NCBI GenBank assembly: GCA_003640385.1
Contig: RCAB01000100.1
Coordinates: forward strand, 1 to 64,000
From: Setaria digitata
Lineage: Eukaryota; Nematoda; Chromadorea; Rhabditida; Setariidae
DNA length: 64,000 nucleotides
Direction: 5' to 3'
Below are positions 26,701 to 40,088 of this stretch, one piece after another. How positions within the stretch are numbered: position 1 is the first letter of the stretch; each line of letters starts with the position of its first letter. The translations under genes were made by a program, and so were the position numbers. The notes below the pieces were generated by a model, which ran no database searches, was not told the DNA's origin, and saw only the letters and a program-made list of their open reading frames with translations.

Positions 26701-28780
26701 CGTGGAAGTCGAAGTTTGCTATAATTTTTTTTTTTTTTTTTTTGAAAATAAAATTGTTCTTCTCTAAATCAAGAGCATAACAGCGATATAGTAAAATTAG
26801 AGAAATTTTATTTCAGGTACGGTACCGAAATGAAGCTGAATTGTGATCGATGGCACACTGCAGTTTGTTCAATGAAATATTAGAGTTTAACGAAACTCTG
26901 CCACTTGATAGCACTTTAATTCCCTCCGTATCATCATCCACTTTTTCTCCACTTCAAATTATTACTTTAAAGTTTTATACAAATAGTCTATTCTCGAGTC
27001 TTATCTTCCTCAAAAAAAAAAAACCACTCATATCCTTCTTTGTTGGCCGTTCTAACTTAATAACTTAAATCTTCGAGCGTGTGGATATTTTAGCTTTGAT
27101 AAGTTCGAAGCAGTCCTTATCAGAAAGGACTAGAGATTTCTCTTTTTTTCCTTAACAGTGAATAGTTTATGGCCAGCATTGCTGGACAGTACGCAGGGAA
27201 ATCCTGAAGAGTATTGAAATTTCAAATTCAGAAAGTTACTTGTAGAAGAAAGTAACCGATGCATTATCCGCTTCACACTTCGCACTACAATTATCATCTA
27301 GCAGTTTCATCTTAAAGCACTGAAGATCGCTAATTTCGAGGGATAAGAATCGCTGCTGATAAAGTCTTTTCGGATTGCCACACAGTGGCGACACATCAGA
27401 TCGCCGATGAATGAAACTGATCAGTGGTGTCCACCTGAATAACACTTACATTTGCCTTCATCTTGAACAACCCTTAATTATTAACTATTAAATTCGAAAA
27501 ATTATCAACAGACTTCACGCAATTAAATGATGCAATATCAATGATATAAGAAACTTGTGTAGTAGAATTTCTGATAAATGCATAATATTTCTTTCCGATT
27601 TTCGTCTCATAAAAGTTTGGAGCAAGTTCATACTCAACATTGTTTTTGAATGAAACGAAGAACTAGTACTTAGTTATTTTTACACAGTGGTATGTACTTG
27701 TATTGTTGAAAGTAGACTTGATCTTTCGATCGATCTGAGAGAAAGTGTGACTGTGCCAGAGGAAAGAGCCAAAAAGATTGAAATGACAGTAGAAAGTATT
27801 GTTACAGTTGATGTATGAAATATCTAAAGTGACTGTTTCTATTGAAATAAAGAATTTGCAACAGTGTCATGTCATAAATGGCAACTTTTCGTCTTTTTCC
27901 TATCCCACTAACCTGATAAGTTCGGAATATGTATTTAAGAAAACTGTTTTACACATCTGGTAGCTAATCTTGCTATTAATAAGTTTTAATTACGCAGTGA
28001 ACAGTCCATACCTGCAATCACAATTTAGTGGATTGTCGATCAAAACGAGTGTTTTCAGTCCTTTTGAATAATCAAAAAAATGTTTTGGGAGTGTCTGAAT
28101 GATGTTATCGCGTAAATTAAGCACTTGAAGATTTGGAATATTCCATAATAACTGTTGATTAATGTAAGCAATATTATTGGAGGATAAATCGATGTGAACC
28201 AAATTGATTAGGTGACGGAGGCTGAATTTAGGAACTGATTCCAGATGGTTTCCTCTCATGAACAACTTTTTAAGCTTCAAATTTCCGTTAAATGACTCCT
28301 GAATAGTAATTTTAACTGTTCCAGCTACTTCAATCATTTTCAGATAATATGTGAAACTTTTATTTGTTACTGAAAATAAAATGAATTGAAAAATGCAATA
28401 GAATATTGGAAAATAAGAATTCCATTTAAAAACTGATCAAGTAGGAGTGCTTAAAGAGTAAAAATTCTCATTTTAAAAGGAGGAATTTTAACTTCATTAA
28501 AAGATACCTTTTCTATAGTGTGAATCTGATTCCATGAAACCAGCAAAACCTCTATTTTTTCCAAATACGTAAATTCACTCTTGGAAATCTTCCTGAGACG
28601 ATTATTACGCAAATCTAATACGGTGGTATTTACCGGTAAATGGCGAGGTACAGTAAGGAATGACTGCCGTCGACAATCAACCAATCCTTTATGACACAAG
28701 CATCGCTCTGGACACTTATCCACTATTACTTCACAGCTTATCAGTAATATCAAAAATAAGGAAAAAGATAAGGAATACAT
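20791..28780 (-). CDS. pxn: Peroxidasin (LRR-Ig-heme peroxidase)
   Basis: Twenty-three exons (28780-28508, 28298-28012, 27434-27240, 26718-26607, 26480-26347, 26194-25972, 25900-25698, 25550-25393, 25126-24973, 24776-24599, 24484-24412, 24332-24194, 24055-23950, 23862-23768, 23574-23430, 23270-23091, 22914-22793, 22426-22228, 21857-21799, 21682-21567, 21403-21280, 21207-21102, 20943-20791) join in frame to 1177 residues. In order: signal peptide, LRR cap, leucine-rich repeats and closing cap (to about 250), two Ig domains (about 255-430), heme peroxidase. Distal Q-F-I-D-H (His665), distal Arg863 in A-R-K-I-V-G-A-E and proximal F-R-F-G-H (His917) are intact. Peroxidasins make the sulfilimine crosslinks of collagen IV in basement membrane. 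Vertebrate forms have four Ig domains and a C-terminal VWC domain; here I find two Ig domains and no VWC. The 25393/25126 join was picked over two others because it best matches the family. Confidence 0.95.
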
Positions 28781-29833
28781 AGCTACCAAGTAAGAATACT
28801 TGTTATCTTCTTCAGTACATCTTCAATTCAACCTCTGAAAACAAGAAGGCTGTGTTGGAAATCAGCTTGCCTTTTCAAATGTTGTAAGAAATAAGAAAAA
28901 AAAAAACACAATCTGATTTGGGAAGTTGCTTTCGCATCCATTCTTAATACTAAGAGATGCAAAAACTATTTTTAAATCTAAGGATTATTAAATTTCTTTA
29001 ACTCCATAAGAATTCCAAAAATTCACTTTCAACACATGTAGGAAAGACCAACTTCATTTTCCAGTGAAAGAAAAAGCACACATCCTCCTTCTTCCAGACT
29101 TAACAAATGGTTTTTACGTTACATATGAGAAAGTAAAATTAAAACACTTTGCCAGTTGTTCTCCAACTGCTCGATATAAGCTGCTTTTATTCTTTGCCTG
29201 ATACTACCGCCCAACTAATCAAATCAATCTACTCATTTCTTCACCCTTCCTTTTCGACAGAGCGATAAAAGAAACTTTTATAATCCTTTGAAAATTAACA
29301 TACTTCGTTAATTCTTCGTCTGATTTCACAAGCCGATCACTAAAACTCCGCTCAACTTTTTTGTTTTTCTTCGAAATGTTACATTTACTAATGTCAATCT
29401 ACCCCTTGGGTATTGATACTTAGAAATACGACAACTTTTATTAACTATATAACTCTAAATTCCTGTATTAAAAGCAGTATTACGTCACCAAATGAAGAAA
29501 TACCTCAAGTTACAATTAACACTAGAAAAGTTATTCTCGATTTTGTCTTCAGGCAATACAGCATCTCAAGTCCGACTCTGTTTTAATACAATACATATTC
29601 ACTGCAATGTTCAAGTCCTTCACATGAAATTCGAAACATTTCAGTGCTGCATATTAGCAAATAACAATTAACTGTTCTCCTGCAGCTATGGTGCTACTAC
29701 CATATGAAATAACACCCAGTAATCGTCAAAAATTATCTACCATGATTAAAAATGTGGTTCTTTCTGTTTGTGAAAATTTCAAAATGTTTTGAAGGATTTG
29801 GAAATGCAACAAAATTCTATCTGTTCAAATAAT
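28781..29833. other. Intergenic: peroxidasin upstream region and WD40 gene 3' flank
   Basis: A TTTTCAG acceptor on the minus strand at about 28841-28835 lies 55 bases before the peroxidasin ATG and could be a trans-splice site or end a 5' non-coding intron. Between it and the ATG is a minimal upstream ATG-TAC-TGA. The rest is AT-rich with no coding or RNA gene recognised. Confidence 0.4.
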
Positions 29834-31978
29834 TTAATCGTTGTATAAATTCCATATCGATAATTTGGTATCCTTCGAACAAACAAACAATAACCGCCGA
29901 CCATCAATTTTATTCCAGCATAAACAGTTGATAATTTTCGAGTGAAAATCAAGCACAACTCGTATTGCTCCTGTTTTCACGGAGTTTATACGCACCGTTC
30001 CATCCCAGTAACCGGAAGCAAGTTCTTTACCGCAGCTCGAAAATGATAGTGCACAACAGCCGCCAGCTCTGCAACAACCTCTTCTATCATTAAAAAATAC
30101 AAAGAAAAATGAGTTAAGAAGTGCTTTTCTCTATGTATGTTAAAGTACCTCAAACACGGAAGCTTGAAAGCTACTGAATTACCCTAAAGTCAGACTTGTC
30201 AAATCAATTAGCCTATCCCCCTGAAAACTCATCAATAGCAGAATGGGTCTGTATATAGATGCAACACAAAGTTTCGCCAGTAAGGAACAGAGTCACACAA
30301 ACTCAGAAGGCATTACTAAAAGAACAACTGATTTATACTTCAGTCACTACATTAGTTACCTTGCCAACTACCCTGACCAATTTACAATGTGCACCAAGTC
30401 CATGTAATACTATTACCCGAACTTACACTACGCAAAAAATTACTTTTGCGGGAATAAAATTTCTGTTTCATCAACGATTCCGTTCATTTCCACAGTAAGT
30501 AAAATTATTGGCGACTTAACGGATGACACAGCCACTTTGTTAGCAAATGAAGCGCAAGCCAGAATCGGTTTACAAAAGAGTTTTTTCTGAAAATATGGAA
30601 ATTTAGTTGAAAAAAAAATCATTATGATATCTCGGAAAATGAATTTATCGTAAATTGGATACTTGCAAACCTCATCTATAATACTGAAGTCCTCTATATT
30701 CACAATTTTCATTCTTCCGGTTTCAAAGCCACAAGCTAAATATCCATTATCCGATACAGCAAAGGCCATGAAAGCGTTAGCATTCTCATTAGGATGCCAC
30801 ACTCGAGACATTTCTTCTGTTATTCCAGGGAATACTCCAACTACACATTTGTCAGCCTTGAATTTATATACTGCTAAATTAGAAACTGAGATGAAATAGG
30901 AGAATAGGAACACATTAAAAAATACCTCAAGGAAAGGACAAAATAATTGGGATTTGTGGCAAAATCCACCACAGAAACCATAGAATTCGGTCGGTATTGT
31001 CCTTGTGATACAAAAGCTTAAAACCTAAATAATGAAACAATTAATGAAAAGGAAAAAACTCAAAAGTAATATTTACTAAATTTTTTATTTGATCGACAAA
31101 CTTGTGATTATATGTAAGATGCATCACAGCTTCAACAAAAGAATTCATAATGATATTGAATGATCTGATAGAAGATAAAAAGAGGACCTTCGATGTTCTG
31201 TCTAGCGACAATAGCAGAATTGCATAAGCACGAACATGCACAAATATGCAACTCTCCGTAAATTGTCCCACTGCTACTATCGATCTCTCATTTGGGTCGA
31301 CTAGAATGCAACAAAAAATTTTACCAAGTTTTTTTTCCATCGACCAAATAACAAGCATTAAGCACTTTGACTAATACAACAGAAACATAGTCCGTGAAAA
31401 GAATGTTATAAATTAACAAATCGGTTGTTAAGTGCGAAAATTTAAAATTTATTTGAATATAAACTAGTGCTGCTAAAACATAATGGGAAAGTAACCCAAA
31501 AATAAACAGCCAAAACTACGATATCATCTAACTACTTGGCTTTACTTATTAAAACCAAGCTAGCTCTGATTATTATTTAAAACTTCATAAAAATCATTTA
31601 TCATCTAAAGCTCCATGTAAATGCAACATCAGCAAAGAATTGCTTTATTACTGGAGAATGCAAGATTAACAATGTGATGCTAACCAGAATTGCCCTCGAG
31701 AAAACTGCATCGTCGAATAGCGGAACTTTTCATTCGTGGTAGGAAATAGAGTTCTAATATATTTGAATAAGCACAAAATATCACAGAAACCTTAACTAAC
31801 CATGAACTGTAGCAACACACAAATGAGTTCTTGGTGAAAGAAGGATACACCTTCCATGCGCCGTACCAACGGCTAATTGGGCTTCATCATCCATAGCGAC
31901 AATTGCTGAGCACGAAACACCACCATCGAAACCGTAATGAATAAAAACTGGAATCGGTTTCTTCGCTGTTCTCGACAT
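29834..31978 (-). CDS. WD40-repeat protein, GNB1L/Asa1-like (exon model incomplete)
   Basis: Firm exons: 31978-31801 (start MSRTAKKP...), 30885-30671, 30586-30444 and 30068-29834 (stop). They show beta-propeller blades; the last reads G-Y-W-D-G-T-V-R-I and S-K-D-T-K-L-S-I-W-N-L-Y, aligning with the C-terminal blades of human GNB1L (G-W-D-H-R-I-R-V-F and S-K-D-Q-R-I-S-L-W-S-L-Y). Likely middle exons are 31753-31685, 31370-31188 and 31016-30926, but the joins 31685/31370 and 30926/30885 do not keep frame with any GT-AG choice I tried. GNB1L and yeast Asa1 help the TTT-HSP90 system stabilise PIKK kinases such as ATM and ATR. Whether the frame trouble is a missing short exon, a base error or real decay is open. 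The gene lies 0.5 kb downstream of symplekin on the same strand. Confidence in a WD40 protein is high, in the GNB1L name moderate. Confidence 0.7.
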
Positions 31979-32502
31979 ATTAGCTCAGTGCTTTATTCAA
32001 CTTCTTATTTGTTTCTTTATATATTTGCTTCATTGGCATACAAAATTACCATTAATGCTTCACTGACGCGTTATTTCATAGATTAACTTGTTATATATCA
32101 AAATAATATCATATGTTCTTATCCTTGAAGCCAGCATCAAATTCTACATCTAATCTATTAATCTCTCTGCTTCAAAACATGACTTCTCTGTAAAATTCAT
32201 AGCTAATAAAACTAATTTATCTTGTATTCTTCCTAAAATTCTCAACTATAAATAAATAAAAGTTTCTCGGCAGACCAAATCCCATTCTTAGAGTCCCCAA
32301 AGGAAACAAAGAAACTGCCAAAAGTATTCTCAAGTAATTCAATTGTAATAGAAAACAACAAATTTATCTACATAATTATAAAATTCGTTGAATTTTTCTC
32401 AAAATGATTTATATCCATTTTGACCAATAAGTTCTGAATCAATAATTTTGAATAAACAAAATAAAAAATGAAAACAGAACAATAACAGCCTATCTGAGAT
32501 CA
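31979..32502. other. Short spacer between symplekin and the WD40 gene
   Basis: About 520 AT-rich bases between two minus-strand genes. It holds the symplekin 3' flank and the upstream region of the WD40 gene. The spacing would allow an SL-dependent operon but does not prove one. No other feature seen. Confidence 0.4.
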
Positions 32503-35500
32503 CTAGACATCTTCTTTGTTTTCTGATCTTTCCTGAAAAAACCAATAAGTTCTAAAGATAAGCAAATTAAAAGCATCATTTCCACAAGATTTCAAAGCAC
32601 GACAAATGTTCTTATTTTACAACTATAAAAATTATGAGGGTCAAAAGGCTATCGATATATATGAGAAATAAATGTTTTATCAGCTTCTCATCAAAATGGT
32701 GAAATTCCTTTAATTTGAAAAAGTCCGCTCTTAATTGTACCTGATAGCTGGATTAACATGCTTATCCTCATATAATGTCAAGTATCTCATAATTAAACCA
32801 CCACTGTTCCTTTCCATTATTTTTCTAACACGTTATATCTAATAAGCTTCGAAAATTGACTTTCCTGAATAAGCTAATTACAAAGAGAACTACAACACTG
32901 CTTAAGGACTACAAATGACTAGTAAATTCATAAGCTTAATTAAAAGTTTCATTTACTTCGCCAACAAAAAAAAAAAAAAAAAAAAAAAGTCACTGGACGA
33001 TAATCCATTATGATTTCTCGGACATGATGATCAATTTTTTTTTGCTGATGAGCTGACAATGAAGGAACATAATCGCGTAATGATCCTAACACATCCGTAC
33101 CTTCTTTTCGAGACTGTTGCAACAATCCATCAAATTCGTTATTTGTTAAGACTGTTAATATCGCCTGAAATATTTGGCAATTAAATCATTTTAAAGTGCA
33201 TGAAAGATGACTGAATAATTTTTAGAAGAACTGGAATACTCAGGACATAATGAAAACTTAAGGGTAGGTAATTACGGAACAAAAAGTCATCAGTTTAGCA
33301 GCACATAACTAAAGTGTTTGCCCTTCACTTAAACACTCCAAATTTCCTTTTTTTTTTTACATTTATTTAGTAACGCAAGGAACTAATTCTTTTTTTTTTT
33401 TTGTGATTTATTACACAAAAAATACAAAGTCTTTCAGAATATACGAGCAGGAATATCCGAAAACACAAAATATGTTATCCAGTGAACTTACTAGAATAAC
33501 TTACTGTTTTTCTTCCTCGCATAAATTCTTCTTTATAAAAAATGAAGAAGTATTTCTTAGTACTTAATGGATAAAAATAATTATTTACAAAGTAAGAATG
33601 TGGAGCATTTGCAACAGCGCAGCGTACAAAATGAGGCCACAAATTTGGATCGCTTTTCCAAGGTTTTTTGTTCGCTATTTTGACAAGTACATTGGAAATG
33701 AAACCACCAAGAGCAGGGAAAATTTTATGTGACCGTGTAACAGTGTAAAACAGTGTTTCTGAGAAGACTCCATCATCGCAAAGTTGGTCAATCGCTGAAC
33801 CTATGGCGTCCTTTGATGCCGTTAATTGTGTTAGTAAAACATCGATATCTGAAAATGGAGTATGTAATAATCATAACTTAAGAGAAAGTTCGAATTATTC
33901 AATAATTACTTGGTAGAATGCAATAAGCATGAAGAAAGTAAACTGGAAACCGTGATTATCTTCTTTTCTAACTGCAAACTAAATCATTCTCAAAAGAAAA
34001 GCACTGTAGTCAGCATAAAAAAAAAGCGAAAAAACAAACTTTGCAGCAGCAAATTATTCTCTTCATTATTCTCCGCCTTGATTTTATGCAATGCCACAAG
34101 CAATTCGCCTGCGCCCATCGGATGAAGACCAGTTTTAATACCTGAAATTTGCAGACTACGTGAATTAGGATTTTTTGGCTGACGGTCACCAGATATTTAT
34201 TTTAGGTAGAGCACAGAACTAATTTTTAAATCCGAACTTACTTCTTCCAGCCAACAGTTTATTGAATACAATAGGCACTGATTTCTGATTGGCTGGAGTG
34301 AGAACAAACCTTGGCAGAATGCTTAATATTTGATCCTGAAAACCGTCGAACTGAATAGATATATGAAATACTAAAAATCCGCCAATTTGATAATATTAAA
34401 ATAAGTCGTACTTCCCAAAGGCCATATCTTTTCCCTTAGCACGCAAAAACTCTGCAATTTCTTTGTGACACTGCAAACTTTCTCCCAACCAACATATAAG
34501 TTGAAACAAATTAGCAACCTTGTCGAGACCGCTTAAAACTGGTATCATTGAGCGTACATCAGTTCTGCCTTGTTCATACAATGCCGTTATCCTATTTACA
34601 AGATCCTGAGTTGGCGGATCTAGAACACAGCGTAAATCAACTTTCTGGATTATGCGGGATTTTATACAACCACTAATTTGGAAAAAAATTCCTAAGATCA
34701 TGCCATACATAAACAAATAAGTTGAACAAACACACTTCTTTCAGTGAGAAGATGTACTATCCTTGCAGCAAATGTTTCAGCACCCTGTGGACAGTTTTCA
34801 ATCATTTCTAATAAGTGCTCACTTGTCGAACCCATCGACTTTATGGCGCTGTCAATTGTGCGCAATGTAACCTGAAGTCATATACATATTTTTCTTTTTC
34901 ATGTATAACAATCAAAAATTCATGATGTGCTTCTCTAACTAATGGTTATTTCGAATTTTAGAAACAACTACTATGATAAGACAAAATTTTGAATATGATA
35001 CAGAAAAGATACGGAACTTTTTCCCTACACTTTATCGTACCTCATTTATCCATCTCTTTTTCCAAAGCATTCGTAAATAGGATAATCTTCTATTTACGAA
35101 TGCATTAGAAAAATTAATCTGGAAGTATTTTAACATTACCCGCTTTATATCATTTGAAGATTTTGCATAAACAGCAGCCAACGTATGTATTAATGAGTGA
35201 TCGAGAGGAAGAATGGACAAAAACAAGTTTAAGGTAATGCGTATTGCTGCGTCGTCCCACTGAGATTTGGAACCTTCTTTTCCACAGTCACACAACTGCG
35301 GAGGCGGAACTGGCTTTGTGAAATATTCTATTGAACAAATTAAGTATTCCCTGACATCTCCTCTAAAAAAATTATGTTTGTGGAAATTCTCAAAAATTTG
35401 ATAGAAGACAATTACAAATCCTGAGGAGTGATCAGAGAAAAAATTGCCTGACATAATCGATCTGATACAGTTCTTTCGCTGTTTCCACACTCTGTGTGCG

Positions 35501-38500
35501 GACATCATTCCTGTCACTGTATGAAAAGTCAAGAAGTATACACAACAATTCATTTCGTTGCCTGGCTCGGGTTAAAATTAATTCACGCAAAGTTGTCATT
35601 CCGAAAGCTCCAAATACCTGTAGTTGAAAGCATTTTAAAAAAGGGAACCAAGAAATATTCTACAAATTATTAAAAGAAAATCTCTTGACAAACAGCATCC
35701 ACAAAGTTATCTTACGGAATGAAAAAATATACCGAGTCGAGACAAGCGGTTCGTAACCACACAAGAGACTTCGGTGTCAGAAGAGGTGCTTCCAGTAAGA
35801 TTTTATGGAACAGGCTATAAAGAAGCAAGCTCAAATTCGAATTTTCTTTAAAATTTTTCGAGCCTTACATTTTTACAAATCAAATTAAAAAAAAAAAACT
35901 TAAAGGAAAAATTAATACGTCTCTTTGTGCTCTCCTCGTTCATATAACGTTTTCAACAAATTGCATAGAACTGTGTTGTAACGCTCATAACGTTGAGATT
36001 CACTGTGATAACCCTCTGTTGCATACGAGGTATGACACAAAGAATACCTAAATAGATACATGTAGTTTTCCAGCAATATAAATTCGAGTAGAAAAATGCC
36101 AACATTACTTACCCCTGAAACTGTGCATAAAGCTCGGCTATCCACAGCAGTGCCAAATCTGTTCGTGACTTCTGCTCCTGCACAATAAAAGTCATCAGAA
36201 GATCTTCAAACTCTGCACACGACTCATGATCAAAACGCGTTACAAGTCTGATCAATAGTTTCTGCTGTGCAACACCTACACCGCCTTGGATTGCCCTTTC
36301 TGAAAGTATCTATATCTTTGAGATCCAGAAAATAAAGCATCAGCACCATGTACTAATTTTAAGATAAGTGATGTTTCATAAAATCCTTAACTAAAACAAA
36401 AGACTAAAAGAAATAATGAACCACACTTTCATTAGCCAATATCCGATGAAAAGCAAGAAGAATAAGTTTTAATGACTGCTCCCGATCTAATTCCTTGGTA
36501 ATTGAAAGTAGTCCAAATTGGATTTTTGGTTTAGTCTTTGTCGATGAAGCCTAAAAACAAAGCAAAAACAAAGAAAAAAAGAAAAAAGAAGAAAGTAAGA
36601 CTAGCAGAAGCATTTACAAATTTGCGATAACTATTTGAAAACAAACTGATGATGTTCCAGATTCAGGTTGCTGAGCTTGATTTTGCTGCGCTGAGATAAA
36701 CTGTTGCACTGAAGTTTGGGAAATACCTTGACGAGCTGGAGAAATTTCATTTATCAAATTCATGAACAATACTAGATGCATTCTGCCTTTGATTAAAAGA
36801 TTTAGTAAATAGTTCAATTGATTTTTAAGATTAAATTGATTAGTAACATTCAATCTTTAAACAAGTTAAAGCATTTCGTATCCTGCCTGCGTTAATTATT
36901 GATTATATTCATGAAAATAACCAATAAACTGTTGTCGTTTTTCAGCTCGAACTTTTTCCACTCCTGGCCCTAACTCCAAATTAGTTAACTGGGTCGCAAT
37001 CATGCGTGACAAGTGCCGAATTTGACTTTCCGTACCAGCTGCAGAGATAGGAGTATACAATGATTGAAACGCTGCAGGCATTTCATCTGGAAGTTTTGCC
37101 TGAAAGATTAAATAAAACATGCAAAAAAAATCCTAAAAAACAACTAAGCGACTTATTTGGTTAGTTCACCTACTATAATAATAATATGACTTTCAGTGTG
37201 ATATTGAACTCACAATAGACATAAGAACCAAATTTGCAACGACTTTTGGTTTCAATCGTTCGCAAACGAATTGGGTGGTAATATCAATGGCAGATTGTGC
37301 TTGATTTTTTTCCAAAGACATTCTTGGACCAGATTCGTCCTCGTATTCTTCATCGTCTTCTTTCTCAGTAACTGCTGGAGCTTCTCCGACAGTCTTTAAA
37401 AATTATATAATTAAGTAAACCGGAAGAAAATGTCATTTTATATTTTTTAGTTAAAAAATATTTTCATAGTTAAAAATATTTATCAATAATACTAGCGCGA
37501 AAAAGCATACGCATTCTTTGCAAGTGATAATCTAACAAGTTACATAATTGTACTTTAGCTCTCCTTTCGAGATCCAACAGTTTCGACTTAATTAGGTAAA
37601 CATACAGCAAAAAATTTCACAAAATGTAAACAAAAAAAGTGATACGTGCTGGACAGTAAATACATTTACAAAATTCTAACTTTTATCCTCTTTGCTTCTG
37701 GCTCATCACTGCACTCGTTACTTCGATGAGATTTTTTACGCTGCTCACTTGCCGAAGGTAATGCACGCAAAACTTCCTGAAAATCGTAAAAAATTTAATG
37801 TGGCTGAAATTATGACTACTTCCTTATACAAACTATTTTACAGCAATGGAAGAATTATATCTTTACTTGTCGAATTATATTTTTTTTTTTTTGTTTGAAT
37901 TTATGCAGACCAATTTTATTCATATGGTCTCGCAGTTTATAAAAATCACCGATTGCGCAGCTCCTAAATCTGTGAGCAGCGTCATTATCCTTGGATGAAA
38001 TGGAGTGCTACTAGGATGGCGTAACAAGCGTAATAGATGCATTTTCAACTCTTTACGTACACTTTTCACTTGACTCGTTGCCAAAGTTGGTGGAAGATTT
38101 ACATGCAAAGCTTCCAGAGCTCCTAAAATATTAGTTTCAGATTAACTTAGGTCAGAAAGGATCAGAAGAAATTTGAAGCGAACTAAAACTATAATTCCTT
38201 CTTCCTTAAAAAAAAAAAAAGAAAAAAAAACATCGTTTTCATAAACAAAACATCAGAAATGTTTTCCCGTTGCGACCAAAAAGAAAAAGAGAAAAAACGA
38301 AAAAAGATACGGCAGATTTAAATTTCAAAATTCATACCAACAACCCTTTGCATAAACTGCGGACGCTGCTGAGCAATGTTACAGATGCAAGTCAAACAAG
38401 TTAACAAATTCAGAGAAGATATATGTGCTGATGAAATATGATCAAGTAATGAATTAAAATTTAACGTCGCTTCACTTTCCATCTTACGATAAGAAATAAA

Positions 38501-40088
38501 TCGATGATCGCGGCCAATTTCATTTAAGCACATATTATCACCTCGACCTTTCTCACTTTCCTAGAACAGACAAATCAGCCAATTAAGGCGTTAAGATAAG
38601 ATTGGAAAAACTTTTGGTATCAAAGCATTCAGATCAAAATGAAGTGGAAAAAATAAATAAATAAATGAATGCTAGAATTAGCATACCTCCGTTCGCAGCG
38701 TTTGCGCAAGGATTACAGCTTCCAAAAATCTAAGAGTTTGGGTGCGTATGCTATAAAATATAAAATATATTAAGAAATCAAGACAACAACTGATATGATA
38801 TGAACACAAATAATTCTGAGAACTGCACGCCAATCAAAAACTTTACCCTTCATTATCAGAATCAATGTGTTGCATTACACGACCCTTCAGTACCGAAAAA
38901 GCTTCCCAACAGCGTGCAACTTCAGCGCTCCGTGATCCCGCTGCCCATTTTAAAATGAAGGGATACAGCTGCGAGCAGACTGTGATTACCTTAAAATTAT
39001 TAATATAAAATAATCCGCAAAAGAGCCGTCTCAAAATGATCATTAAGTCATTAGATCATGATAAATTTGAGGAAGATTTTATATCTATTATTCATCAATA
39101 CTAACAGATTTTAGCTATTTCAAATTTTATAAAAAGCAAAGCAATATGTAAAGTTTTCTTTTCCACAGATGCTGACTGTCTGTTACTTATAGAGCTTATT
39201 CAACAATAAAAACCAAAGTTTCACCTTTTTGGTAACGGCAACTGTTCCGGTGCCAGCAGTCTGAATGAGATAGGAAAGTGAGACAACAGCCTTTTTCATC
39301 ATCTCGCAATCTTTTTTACTGAAATTAAGCAAAAATTAAATAAAAATGAGATGTATATATAACATTAAAAGTCTTACCAAGCTTTTTCAATAAACGATGC
39401 AACAAAGCAACGCATTTTGGAGTCGCTTTCAACCACAAATTCGAGCATTTCATCGAGAAAGTTGTCAAGAAGAGAACTGCTCTTATCTCTATATAACAAT
39501 AACTCCTGAGCCTGTAAATATCCCCAAAATTAGAATACAAGAATTTTAACTGAGTATCAGGAATAATTTCGTACGTAACTTGAAATGAATTCAAAGCTCT
39601 AACTACACATTACCTAAATTTTCCATAAAACTTACAATACGGCATAATAAATTAGTTCTTAACCTCTTTTCACATTTCATGTTCAATTCTGTCTCAAACG
39701 AAATCAAAAATTTGACCGAACGATTTGCATGTTCTCGGACTATATTATTTATGAAAATTTTGAGAAGCCAGCTTTTTACTCTCAAACCTTACAATTCTTT
39801 GAAGTGAGACTTGATAACAAATAAATACCCTATATAAATGTTTGATGCGATTTTCCACTGATTTACCAGATGATTGATGAGCCTCGCGTATTTCATTTCC
39901 AACCTGAAATCAAATTATTTCTCAAACTCCAGCCCCTTTTTGGCGAAGTTTCTCCTCTTCTAAAATAATGTTAAATTACTTATGAAAAGTCATTTTATAT
40001 TTCGAGGATAAGGGTTTAAACAGGATAAGAAATCAAGAACATAACTTGGCAAACAAACCTCTTCGCTTATATTGTCACTATCCGTCAT
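32503..40088 (-). CDS. symk-1: Symplekin (mRNA 3'-end processing scaffold)
   Basis: Twenty-five exons, all phases consistent, give 1088 residues: 40088-40059, 39903-39829, 39511-39378, 39318-39225, 38989-38847, 38750-38687, 38560-38338, 38122-37950, 37776-37681, 37393-37214, 37099-36922, 36735-36647, 36550-36427, 36299-36113, 36047-35919, 35814-35733, 35617-35469, 35362-35140, 34871-34736, 34619-34519, 34335-34242, 34141-34040, 33848-33589, 33164-32994, 32532-32503. Symplekin scaffolds CPSF/CstF and the histone pre-mRNA cleavage complex. Landmarks shared with human [20 protein letters not shown]-x-S-Q-V, A-G-T-E-x-Q-I-x-H-L, L-G-P-G-V-E, the E-N-C-P-x-G-A-E-T region and L-G-G-F-x-x-N-x-L in the C-terminal domain. 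HEAT-type repeats fill the first third. The long disordered human tail is absent. The start is divergent from shugoshin, 461 bp away. Confidence 0.95.
32966..32988. repeat. Poly-A tract (23 bases) next to a symplekin splice donor
   Basis: An uninterrupted A run on the plus strand, read as poly-T six bases into the last symplekin intron (donor GTGACT at 32993-32988). Runs this long are prone to length error in assemblies. Confidence 0.85.

Noticed and set aside
34336..34518. Extension of the symplekin exon beyond 34519 (frame stays open to 34396)
   Set aside because: Joining 34519 directly to 34335 aligns without a gap to the family (G-L-D-K then D-Q-I-L-S-I-L-P), so the open stretch is intron that happens to lack early stops.
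34620..34644. Alternative acceptor for the same symplekin exon at 34644
   Set aside because: It would need a different upstream donor and inserts residues not seen in the family; the acceptor before 34619 gives a gapless match.
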